Shown: one piece after another, positions 1 through 8,417 of the stretch
Layout: the number at the start of each line of letters is the position of its first letter
How positions within the stretch are numbered: the stretch's first letter is position 1
DNA from: an uncultured SAR86 cluster bacterium
Lineage (GTDB): Bacteria > Pseudomonadota > Gammaproteobacteria > Magnimaribacterales > AG-339-G14
Reading direction: 5' to 3'
DNA length: 64,000 nucleotides
Assembly: GCA_902635045.1 (NCBI GenBank)
Contig: CACPMT010000001.1
Span: 218,993 to 282,992, forward strand
Notes under the pieces: generated by a model
What the model saw: only the letters and a program-made list of their open reading frames with translations
Told to the model about the DNA's origin: nothing
Databases searched by the model: none
Program-made: the position numbers and the translations under genes

Positions 1-1
1 T

Positions 2-1633
2 CAGGCTAACGCAGAAAAAACCGCAATGAGTCTGCGAGATACAGGCTATACCTTAAATGCTTCAGTTTCAGATTTAGTAGATAATTCCATAGAAGCTGGA
101 GCTAAAAATATTTCTGTATTTTTAGACTTAGATAATGAGGGAGAAGTTATTTTTTATTTAGCCGATGATGGTTGTGGCATGGATAGAGATGGCTTGATAA
201 ATGCTATGACATATGGTGCAGCTGATAGAAAAAAAACCAGCAATCCTTCATTAGGAAAATTTGGTATGGGTTTGAAGACTGCGTCCACAGCTCATTGCAA
301 AAAAGTAGCTGTTGTTAGTAGAAATAAAAAAGGCGCTGAACCCTTAAGAATTACGATGGATTTAGATAATTACGCTAACTGGGAATGTGAATTGGATACG
401 CCAGAGCCTCATGAAATAGCATGGCTCGACCAGGTTGCAGAAAATAAATCGGGAACTATTGTAATTTGGAAGTCAGTAGATAGAGTACAAACAACTGGTA
501 ATAATAAAGAGTATTCTGACAAAACCAGCAAGTATGCATTCAGAAATATTGAAAAGAAAAGAGCAGAATTATCTGAACACCTAAACCTAGTTTTTTATAG
601 ATTTTTACAAGATTTCCGAGGTACTAAAAAGAGAGTCAATATTTCTTTGAATGGTGAAGATTTATTAGGGTGGGATCCATTTTGTGAAGACTTTGTTAAA
701 GCCAATGAAAAAGCTACTTTAAAGATAGCCTTTCAAGATTTAAGTACGTCAAAAATTCTCAAAGAAAACATAGATATTAGAGGCTATATTTTACCTAGGG
801 AGAAAGATACTAAAGACGATGAGAAACGAGCAAGACTTAAGATTGGAAATGAAAAACAGGGAATCTATGTTTTTAGAGAAGATCGCTTGCTTTCTTTACC
901 CAATCTTTTAGGCCTTGTAATGGAGCCACATGGGAGTCTTTTTAGAGCAGAAGTAAATATTGTTCCAGCTTTGGATGGTTTTTTTGAGGTAGATATCAAA
1001 AAATCTAGAATCGTCACTCCACTTGAGATCAAAAACGATCTCTTGGGAGGCGGCGGTAGAGCTGGAGTACTAGCTGCAACAAGAAGGGCTGCAGATAAAG
1101 CTTACAGAGGGCCAAAACAAAAAAAAATTGCAGGGCAGGCAGTAGATATCCATACCTCATCAAATACTTCAATAAAGGACGTTGTTTCAACGTTGGACAC
1201 TTCCACAATTTTAGATACTTCTGGGAAAAATAAAGCCGATATTAAAAACAAAGAGGGCGAGCAATCGGGTATTAAATTGGTCAGTTCTGAGGTGGAAAAA
1301 TCTGGTGAAGTTTATGTGCAACCAAGTGAGCAAGTCTCCAATAACTGTCTTTATGAGCCCGCGGCTTTGTCGGAATCAGATGTTAATCACAATGGGGTTA
1401 TTATTAATACCAAACATCCTTTTTATGAAAAGATTTACGTCAAATATAAAAAAGAGAAATTAATTGTAGAAGGTCTGGATGTTCTTCTTTATGCCCTTGC
1501 TCAAGCAGAGTTGAGTTATACAACTCCAGATATTCAAAGAAAGCTTGAAGATTTTCGTCATCTTGCTTCTAGAAATTTAGAAAGCCTGATGGATACTTTT
1601 CCTGAGCTTACAGACTCGGAAATTGAAGCTTAA
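2..1633 (+). CDS. MORC/Hsp90-like GHKL ATPase, 5'-truncated by window edge
   Basis: GHKL motifs: DLVDNSIEAGA (N-box), DDGCGMD (DxGxG), GKFGMGLKTAS (GxGxG-type lid). The frame stays open upstream of ATG 26 (QANAEKTA-MSLRDTGY), so the true start is probably outside the window. Confidence 0.85.
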   Translation, partial: QANAEKTAMSLRDTGYTLNASVSDLVDNSIEAGAKNISVFLDLDNEGEVIFYLADDGCGMDRDGLINAMTYGAADRKKTSNPSLGKFGMGLKTASTAHCKKVAVVSRNKKGAEPLRITMDLDNYANWECELDTPEPHEIAWLDQVAENKSGTIVIWKSVDRVQTTGNNKEYSDKTSKYAFRNIEKKRAELSEHLNLVFYRFLQDFRGTKKRVNISLNGEDLLGWDPFCEDFVKANEKATLKIAFQDLSTSKILKENIDIRGYILPREKDTKDDEKRARLKIGNEKQGIYVFREDRLLSLPNLLGLVMEPHGSLFRAEVNIVPALDGFFEVDIKKSRIVTPLEIKNDLLGGGGRAGVLAATRRAADKAYRGPKQKKIAGQAVDIHTSSNTSIKDVVSTLDTSTILDTSGKNKADIKNKEGEQSGIKLVSSEVEKSGEVYVQPSEQVSNNCLYEPAALSESDVNHNGVIINTKHPFYEKIYVKYKKEKLIVEGLDVLLYALAQAELSYTTPDIQRKLEDFRHLASRNLESLMDTFPELTDSEIEA

Positions 1634-1638
1634 TTCTA

Positions 1639-2913
1639 ATGGAAATTGATCAATCAAAAATAAAACAAAGCCTTACTAGTTTTGGATTTAACCCTGCTAA
1701 TTTAAGCGTTATCAATAATCTTGAGGCTAAACCTAAATTGACTGCTCTCTTTGATTTTATTAGAAATAATCCTTTTAAAATTTCTTCTGAATTGGAACAC
1801 CTTAGGACAGTGACTACATTTTCTTTAGGAGATAAGTCAGTTCTGCTTTTAAGGCATCTTGAAACCTCTTCAAAAAATTGGAAAAAAAATTTTGAAGCCA
1901 TCGTAAAAGAGGTTTTCTCAGAGAGGGGTAAATTTGAGTTAATGATCAATGAAAAACAATCAATATATAAAAAAGAAGTTGTGTGGCCAAAAGAAAACTG
2001 GCGAAATTTAAGTTTCTCGATTGTATCTGATTACTTAGCTCTCAAGGAAGAAGGACTCAATCAAGAAGAAGTATCTCGTCAGATGCTTAGAGCAATTACC
2101 AGAATACTTTCGTTGATTATCTCTTTGGTCGATGAAAGAACTTATATTGATAAATTTTATAAAGAACTAACCGCAAACGACTTGGGTAAAACTGGCAGTC
2201 ATCAGGCAGGCATTGCCATCCCAAAAAGTAAGCATCTTTTTTTCGGGCTCATGGATGAAACTAAATTAAACCCAGACATGAAGCTAGATTTTTTTGATAA
2301 AAAAAATAATAAAAGACACAAACTTCGTTTCATTTACTACAACAATAAATTACATGGCGGCACTAGAAACGAATATCGTCTTTTATGGTTAAAAGAATTT
2401 TTAGAGGAAAACAATCCCTCTATCGGCGACGTCATTACTTTTGAGAGAAAATTCAAAGAAGGAGAAGATAAGCTTTTTATCTCTATAGCTAAGAAGGAAA
2501 CAATAAATTTAGCACTAGAAAAAGAAATGGAAATCTCCAATGAATTTTGGCTAGACCCTTCAGAAGCAAGCGGACAGGAATCTTTCAAAGAAGGCGAAAA
2601 GCTTCGCATTGAAGTCAACAGGTATGAACGCTCTCAGAAAAATAGGCTAATGGCTTTGGCTTTTCATGGCTACGACTGTTCCGTATGCGATTTAAATTTT
2701 GTCGATAAATACGGAGAACTAGGTAACGATTTTATTCATATTCATCACACAGTTCCTGTAAGTAAATTAAAGCCAAGTTATCAGTTAGACATAAAAAAAG
2801 ATTTGATCCCTGTATGCCCAAACTGTCATGCCATGTTGCACAAAGGAGATCATATGATTAAAAGACCTTTCACAGTAACAGAACTAAAAAAAAGGATGGC
2901 AAGCAATGCTTAA
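1639..2913 (+). CDS. Restriction endonuclease-like protein: EcoRII-N/B3-like DNA-binding domain plus C-terminal HNH nuclease
   Basis: LTANDLGKTGSHQAGIAIP...LNP...IYYNNKLHGGTRNEYR resembles the EcoRII N-terminal B3 domain (LSANDTGATGGHQVGLYIP...IYYNSAHFGKTRNEKR, recalled from memory). The C-terminus has CSVCDLNF...HIHHTVPVS...DLIPVCPNCHAMLH (HNH). Confidence 0.8.
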   Translation: MEIDQSKIKQSLTSFGFNPANLSVINNLEAKPKLTALFDFIRNNPFKISSELEHLRTVTTFSLGDKSVLLLRHLETSSKNWKKNFEAIVKEVFSERGKFELMINEKQSIYKKEVVWPKENWRNLSFSIVSDYLALKEEGLNQEEVSRQMLRAITRILSLIISLVDERTYIDKFYKELTANDLGKTGSHQAGIAIPKSKHLFFGLMDETKLNPDMKLDFFDKKNNKRHKLRFIYYNNKLHGGTRNEYRLLWLKEFLEENNPSIGDVITFERKFKEGEDKLFISIAKKETINLALEKEMEISNEFWLDPSEASGQESFKEGEKLRIEVNRYERSQKNRLMALAFHGYDCSVCDLNFVDKYGELGNDFIHIHHTVPVSKLKPSYQLDIKKDLIPVCPNCHAMLHKGDHMIKRPFTVTELKKRMASNA

Positions 2914-4849
2914 TTGGGAAATTCAAAACAACAAAATAAGTTTTTCTGACGAAAAACAAAATCCGATGTCTTTAAACTTTAATGAGATTTATAACCTTGT
3001 ATATCCCAAAGATACCTCAGAAATAAAAACTGATATTAAGGACTTTGAAAAACTTAGCAAAATCGTTCAACCTGGCTGTAAATTTGAGCCGCTTAAAGTA
3101 GGTTTTAAACTCAATCCGAGTGACTATCCAATGTTTTCGTTAGATTATTTTGATGAAACTGATGATCAAAAAAAGATTCTAGGTTCTTTAGCGGAATACT
3201 TTGAAAGAGATCATGCAGTAACAGATAAATTAAAAGTTTTTTCTCTGCCCCAAAAAAACTTTGTACGTGATTTGTTTGAATCCGAAGGAATTGATCCCAA
3301 TCAACCTTTTGACCTCAGCGAGTATCTGAAACTTAAATCTTCAGAATTGGCAGCACAGATAGATTTTAGTGATTTTTCTGCCGATAACGAAGAAATGCTT
3401 AATGCAATCGATCAATCCAGTGAAAATATGACCTTCTTCACAAATGATCCCAATATTAAATTAAGAGACTATCAAACGACAGGTTTTAGATGGATGAAAA
3501 ACTTTGTCAATGCTGGAGTCGGTGTTGTGCTTGCCGATGAGATGGGGTTGGGTAAAACACTTCAAGTTATTCGATTGGTCTGCGATCGATTGGCAAAAGG
3601 CGAGCAACCCAGTCTGATTGTAGGGCCTTTATCTTTGATTGAAAATTGGAAAAGAGAATTTATGAAATTTACCGATGGCATTGATTTATACATTCACCAT
3701 GGTCCATACCGTGAATTGGAAACAGAAAAATTCAGAAATAAAAATTCACATGTAGTACTCACATCTTATGAGACTTTGCGCAGCGATGTGCATTTTTTAA
3801 AACAATTTGATTGGGATTTGGTCATTTTGGATGAAGCTCATAGCATAAAAAATCCCACTTCCCAAAGATCTCTGTCTGCGAGAGATATCAACAAAAAAGC
3901 AGGCATTGCGATTACTGGTACGCCTTTTGAACATCGCCTAACAGACTTGTGGACGATTTATGATTTCGTTCAACCCGGCCATCTTGGGTCCTTGGAAGAA
4001 TTTAATGAAAATTATGACAACTCTATTTTAGGTGGAGAGGCACTAGCGGATAAAACCGCTTCGCTCATGTTGAGAAGAAAAACCAAAGATGTCGCTAAGG
4101 ATTTACCTGAATTAGTCATAAACCCAATTCCAATTGAGATGTCTCAAACTGCAAAGATGATTTATGAGAAGACTAGGACGGGCATTCACGGAGCCATTGG
4201 CGATGACCGTTTACCAAATTTTGCTGATCTAGTTCCCTTGAGACAGATATGTTCGCATCCCGAACTAGATGCCTTCAAAAAAGGAGAGCCCTTAAATCCT
4301 ATTGCAAACAGTCATAAATACGAAAGATTGGTTGAAATCTTAACGCAATCAGAAAATCAAAAATCCATAATTTTCACTCAATGGATCCCCATGATAAATC
4401 TGATGTCCCAGGACTTAGGTAAAAGATTTAAAAACCACTTCATAGGCAGCATTACTGGAGATGTTGATCAAAAAGATCGGCAAAAAATTATAGACAAATT
4501 TTCTGATTACGATGGGGGCGGTATTTTAATTTTGAATTATCAAGTTGGTGCAACGGGCTTAAATATTCAAGCAGCAGATAATGTCATTTTATATTCACCA
4601 GACTGGGGGCCGGCAACAGAAGACCAAGCTATAAAAAGAGCCCATCGAATTGGCCGTAAGGATCCTGTTAAAGTTTATAAGCTTTTTTATGCTCATACTT
4701 TGGAAGAAGTGATGTATGAAATGATTGAGAAGAAGAGAGCAATTGGTGATGCAGCAGTTTTAGAAAACTCTGGAGAAGACTCTAGCTCAGCTTTAATTGA
4801 ATATTTAGGTGGTAAACAACTCTTAAGTGTTACGCCAATGGAGGATTAG
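2906..4849 (+). CDS. SNF2-family (SF2) helicase/translocase
   Basis: LADEMGLGKTLQVI (I), VILDEAHSIKN (II), ITGTPFEHRLTDLW (III), GATGLNIQAADNVI and DQAIKRAHRIGRKDPVKVYKL (V/VI). Overlaps the previous CDS by 8 nt. Confidence 0.93.
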   Translation: MLNWEIQNNKISFSDEKQNPMSLNFNEIYNLVYPKDTSEIKTDIKDFEKLSKIVQPGCKFEPLKVGFKLNPSDYPMFSLDYFDETDDQKKILGSLAEYFERDHAVTDKLKVFSLPQKNFVRDLFESEGIDPNQPFDLSEYLKLKSSELAAQIDFSDFSADNEEMLNAIDQSSENMTFFTNDPNIKLRDYQTTGFRWMKNFVNAGVGVVLADEMGLGKTLQVIRLVCDRLAKGEQPSLIVGPLSLIENWKREFMKFTDGIDLYIHHGPYRELETEKFRNKNSHVVLTSYETLRSDVHFLKQFDWDLVILDEAHSIKNPTSQRSLSARDINKKAGIAITGTPFEHRLTDLWTIYDFVQPGHLGSLEEFNENYDNSILGGEALADKTASLMLRRKTKDVAKDLPELVINPIPIEMSQTAKMIYEKTRTGIHGAIGDDRLPNFADLVPLRQICSHPELDAFKKGEPLNPIANSHKYERLVEILTQSENQKSIIFTQWIPMINLMSQDLGKRFKNHFIGSITGDVDQKDRQKIIDKFSDYDGGGILILNYQVGATGLNIQAADNVILYSPDWGPATEDQAIKRAHRIGRKDPVKVYKLFYAHTLEEVMYEMIEKKRAIGDAAVLENSGEDSSSALIEYLGGKQLLSVTPMED

Positions 4850-4853
4850 TATT

Positions 4854-5900
4854 ATGAATATGTTAGTTATTGCAAGTGCTTTTGCTTTTCTTTTAGGTTC
4901 AATTCTTGGTTTTGGCATAGCTTTTTATTTTTTTTATATCAGATCTAATCCAATTTCAGAAGAAATAGAATCTGAGGAAGAATCTTTTACTGAAGAGATA
5001 ACTCTTAAAGATGTTTACGATAAAGTTGTCAAAAGTGAAGAGAATACTGATGAGTTAGGAAGTCAAATTAATTCCATTTATAAAAGTTTTACTTCGCCTA
5101 TCGAACAAGGGCAACATGGAGAGGATCTGCTTAAACTCATTTTTGAGGGCAGTGGTTTAATTGAAGGCGAACAATATATTTACAACCGAGGTACTTCCGA
5201 GGGCAGGCCAGATTACATTGTAAAACTTCCTAACAAGGGAGCAGTTATAGTTGATGCAAAATTCAACTCTAGAAATTTCACAAGAGCATATGAAACAGAT
5301 GATTTAGATGAGCGAGAGAGTCTTTTTGAGCAGTCCGCAAACGATGTAGAAAAAACTGCCAAAGAATTATCCAGCAGAACTTACACAGATATTGAAGGCA
5401 TTGATACTGCAGAAATGATCTTTATGTTTTTACCTAATGATAATATCTATGCAAATGCTGTAAATAAGAAAGAAAATCTATTGGAACAGTGCTACAAAGG
5501 CTTTCCGGTTGGAAAGCAATCAAATAAAACGCCAATAATTCTAGTTACTCCCAGTTCGTTAACCTCAAGCCTAAAAGTAGTATCAATGATGTGGAAAGAA
5601 AGGAATCTTTATAGAAATATCTCAGATGTAAAAAAATCCTTAAAAAAATTGCATCAAGGTTTTAAAACTTTTAACCAAAACTTTGTAAAAGGCGGAAAAG
5701 ATTTACTCAGCGCAAGTGATAGCTTCAGAAAGGTATATAGTAAATTTAGCTCACTCAGTGACGAGGTACAAGCAGTCGAGGAAACTATTGATGTCGTTCC
5801 TATAGATGATTTAGATGACAGTAAATTTATGACACATAAAACACAAAAACCCTTATCCGCAGCAGATATTGAAAAGCTCGAGGATAAAGTTGAAACATAA
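4854..5900 (+). CDS. RmuC-family PD-(D/E)XK nuclease-like protein with N-terminal transmembrane helix
   Basis: N-terminal TM (MNMLVIASAFAFLLGSILGFGIAFYFFYI); GQHGEDLLKLIFEGSGL; GRPDYIVKLPNKGAVIVDAKF; MIFMFLPNDN; LVTPSSLTSSLKVV. ORF-track start 4827 is moved to ATG 4854 after the SNF2 stop. Confidence 0.85.
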   Translation: MNMLVIASAFAFLLGSILGFGIAFYFFYIRSNPISEEIESEEESFTEEITLKDVYDKVVKSEENTDELGSQINSIYKSFTSPIEQGQHGEDLLKLIFEGSGLIEGEQYIYNRGTSEGRPDYIVKLPNKGAVIVDAKFNSRNFTRAYETDDLDERESLFEQSANDVEKTAKELSSRTYTDIEGIDTAEMIFMFLPNDNIYANAVNKKENLLEQCYKGFPVGKQSNKTPIILVTPSSLTSSLKVVSMMWKERNLYRNISDVKKSLKKLHQGFKTFNQNFVKGGKDLLSASDSFRKVYSKFSSLSDEVQAVEETIDVVPIDDLDDSKFMTHKTQKPLSAADIEKLEDKVET

Positions 5901-6816
5901 GTTTACCTTTATCGATCTTTTTGCGGGTATTGGAGGGATGCGAATTCCTTTAGAAGAACTTGGCGGAAAATGTGTTTTTTCTTCTGAGATCGATAAGTAT
6001 TGTATTCAGTCTTATAAAGCAAATTTTGAAGAAGAACCTCATGGCGACATCACTCAAATAGATGAGAAGAATATTCCTAAACATACTATTTTAGTTGCTG
6101 GATTTCCTTGTCAGGCTTTTTCTCATGCAGGATTAAAAAAAGGATTTCAAGACACTCGCGGTACTCTGTTCTTTGATATAGCAAGAATCCTCAAGCATAA
6201 AAAACCAGAGGCTTTTTTACTAGAAAACGTTAAAGGCTTAAGAGGGCATGATAAAGGGAAGACTTTAAACATAATCATTAAAACTCTCAATGAATTAGGT
6301 TATCAAAGCATAAATTTAGAAGTTCTTAATTCAAAAAACTTTGGATTACCGCAAAACAGAGAAAGAATTTTTATTGTAGGTTTTAAAAAATATTCAATTT
6401 TTAATTTTCCCCAGCCACTAAATAAGAAGACTAGACTCGGAACAATTCTTCACAAAAATGCAGCAAGGAAACTTACAATTTCTGACAAATTGTGGGATAG
6501 CCATCAAAAACGAAAGCAAAAAAATAAAGTCTTAGGTAGAGGGTTTGGCTATTCCAGTTTTAATAGAGATGCAGAATACACTAGTACAATTTCAGCTCGT
6601 TACTATAAAGACGGGTCAGAAATTCTAATTGAACAAAAAAACAAAAATCCAAGAATGTTATCTCCAAGAGAGGCAGCTAGACTTCAAGGGTTTCCTGAAA
6701 GTTTTAAAATTGTAGTAAGTAATCTACAAGCCTATAAGCAGTTTGGAAATTCTGTTTCTGTTCCTGTTATCAGAGAAATCGCTAAGGAGATTCTCGTTAC
6801 TCTTAATATTAAGTGA
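5869..6816 (+). CDS. DNA (cytosine-5) methyltransferase, Dcm-like
   Basis: FIDLFAGIGGM (I), GFPCQAFS (IV), ENVKGL (VI), QNRERIFIVGF (VIII), GNSVSVPV (X). TTG start, overlapping the RmuC-like gene. TRD region contains SARYYKDGSEILI. Confidence 0.95.
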   Translation: MKSSRIKLKHKFTFIDLFAGIGGMRIPLEELGGKCVFSSEIDKYCIQSYKANFEEEPHGDITQIDEKNIPKHTILVAGFPCQAFSHAGLKKGFQDTRGTLFFDIARILKHKKPEAFLLENVKGLRGHDKGKTLNIIIKTLNELGYQSINLEVLNSKNFGLPQNRERIFIVGFKKYSIFNFPQPLNKKTRLGTILHKNAARKLTISDKLWDSHQKRKQKNKVLGRGFGYSSFNRDAEYTSTISARYYKDGSEILIEQKNKNPRMLSPREAARLQGFPESFKIVVSNLQAYKQFGNSVSVPVIREIAKEILVTLNIK

Positions 6817-6817
6817 A

Positions 6818-7387
6818 ATGTCTTACACCAGAAAATGTAATGAATGCGGGCAACTAATTAGCCTGCGAGAAATGCCAGGGGGACAATGGGTGGCTTTTGA
6901 TATAGGAACTGATAAACCGCATAAACATTTTAAAGAAAATAAAATAAATTCAAAGAATTCTTTTCCCCAAGAAAAAATAAAAAAAATTAACGAAGTAAGA
7001 TCAGATATTAAAAATGCAATATCAAGAAGCCAAATAATAAAGATAGCTTATTTAGATAAGAAAGGAACTGTCACAGAAAGAGAAATTTTTCCAATTAACG
7101 TTATACAAGATGGAGATATAAGAAAATTGTCGGCATATTGTACTTTGAGAAATTCTTCAAGAATATTTATAGTCGAAAATATTTTAAATTCAGAACTTGC
7201 AGGAAGTATGCCGAATTGGTTTCGAGAAAGGTCAGAAATTTTATCTTCAGATGAAAAGATTGAAAGCTCTAAAAATGAATATAATTCTGATATAGGCGAT
7301 CTTGACGACTTCTTTTCGACAATCAAAAATATGTTTAAGCTCTTTGGAATTATTATTTTATTAATTTTTATTGCAAGCTTTTTTTAA
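6818..7387 (+). CDS. Small zinc-ribbon + WYL-like domain + C-terminal transmembrane protein
   Basis: CNEC...KPHKH putative zinc site; IKIAYLDKKGTVTEREIFPINVI...YCTLRNSSRIFIVENIL WYL-like; C-terminal LFGIIILLIFIASFF TM. Start ATG 6818 preferred over 6743, which lies inside the MTase gene. Confidence 0.65.
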   Translation: MSYTRKCNECGQLISLREMPGGQWVAFDIGTDKPHKHFKENKINSKNSFPQEKIKKINEVRSDIKNAISRSQIIKIAYLDKKGTVTEREIFPINVIQDGDIRKLSAYCTLRNSSRIFIVENILNSELAGSMPNWFRERSEILSSDEKIESSKNEYNSDIGDLDDFFSTIKNMFKLFGIIILLIFIASFF

Positions 7388-8382
7388 AAATATTTTTCTG
7401 TTAGATCACTTGCTAGTTTTTTAAATTTGTCCCTAAGTTTCTTTGGTTCCAATATTTCAACATCTGCACCAAAACTTTTGAGCCATTGCTCAAACTGTAA
7501 AGTATCCGTCATTCTGGCAGAAACTAATAATCTGCCATCAATCTTCTTTTCTATTTTTTGTGTTCCATTTAGAGGAGTTTCCATTAAATGAGCTGCTGCG
7601 GTGAAGTCAAATAAGGCTTTAAAAGTATAAAGTTTCTTTGAATATTCAAAACTTAAGTTATTGGTATGGGTAAATTCATCTAAATCAAAATCCTTAGGTT
7701 CACGTATTTTTTCATCAAGAATTTCTACACTTTCGAAGCGGTGAAGGGGCAAGTATCTTGGGTTCTCTTTGTCTTCATCCATCATGCAAATCAGGTAATT
7801 AATGCTACCTTTCATGACTAACCCTAAAGGATGAATATGTCTTAGGCTTGATTTAGTATCTCCACGTTTTCGATAAAGGGCTCTAATTTGTTGCCCTTCG
7901 AAGGTTGCTTTATATAAAGCTTGTTCAGCCGATTTATTAAGAATTGGGTTCTTAAAACGCAACATCTCAGGCAAGACTCTAACTCGGTTGCGCCAGCGGT
8001 TAATCAATCTAGGGCTCGTGTCTTTTAAGACATTGTTGGCTCGCTTAAAAAAATATCCAATTCTTTTGAAACTTGCCTTTGGCATGATGGGTTCTAAATA
8101 CTGTTCTGCCAAAGAAATAGTTAATGCCTCTATTGGATCCATTGCAGGAGCTTGAATCCCTAAGCCCTCTTCAGTCCAGGACCAGCCATAAGGTTTGTCT
8201 CGGTCATCACAGATCAAAGGCAAAACCCTTTCCAAAGAAACTAAATCTCTTTGTATGGTGCGTTCGTCTACGTCATATCCACGATCGCTCAATTGCTCTT
8301 TCAATTTCTTGGTATAAGTTTTTCTTGGTGCCCGAGGGATTAGCTCCAACATGGATATTTGTCTCAAGGTAGGATTACTCAT
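7384..8382 (-). CDS. HTH-WYL transcriptional regulator
   Basis: N-terminal DeoR-like wHTH (RQISMLELIPRAPRKTYTKKLKEQLSDRGYDVDERTIQRDL) and WYL-type domain (IRALYRKRGDTKSSLRHIHPLGLVMKGSINYLICMMD...LPLHRFESVEIL). Confidence 0.88.
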   Translation of the reverse strand: MSNPTLRQISMLELIPRAPRKTYTKKLKEQLSDRGYDVDERTIQRDLVSLERVLPLICDDRDKPYGWSWTEEGLGIQAPAMDPIEALTISLAEQYLEPIMPKASFKRIGYFFKRANNVLKDTSPRLINRWRNRVRVLPEMLRFKNPILNKSAEQALYKATFEGQQIRALYRKRGDTKSSLRHIHPLGLVMKGSINYLICMMDEDKENPRYLPLHRFESVEILDEKIREPKDFDLDEFTHTNNLSFEYSKKLYTFKALFDFTAAAHLMETPLNGTQKIEKKIDGRLLVSARMTDTLQFEQWLKSFGADVEILEPKKLRDKFKKLASDLTEKYF

Positions 8383-8417
8383 AGTGCTCTCTTAATTATT
8401 TAATCTTAACTTTCCAC

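Noticed and set aside
1650-2618. Antisense ORFs 1650-1949 and 2337-2618
   Set aside because: Antisense to the B3-HNH gene; no domain or RBS support.
6743-6817. Upstream 25 codons of ORF 6743-7387
   Set aside because: They overlap the MTase 3' end (motif X region). ATG 6818, just after the MTase stop, gives the sensible N-terminus with the zinc motif.
8124-8372. ORF 8124-8372 +
   Set aside because: Antisense to the HTH region of the WYL regulator; no coding signature.
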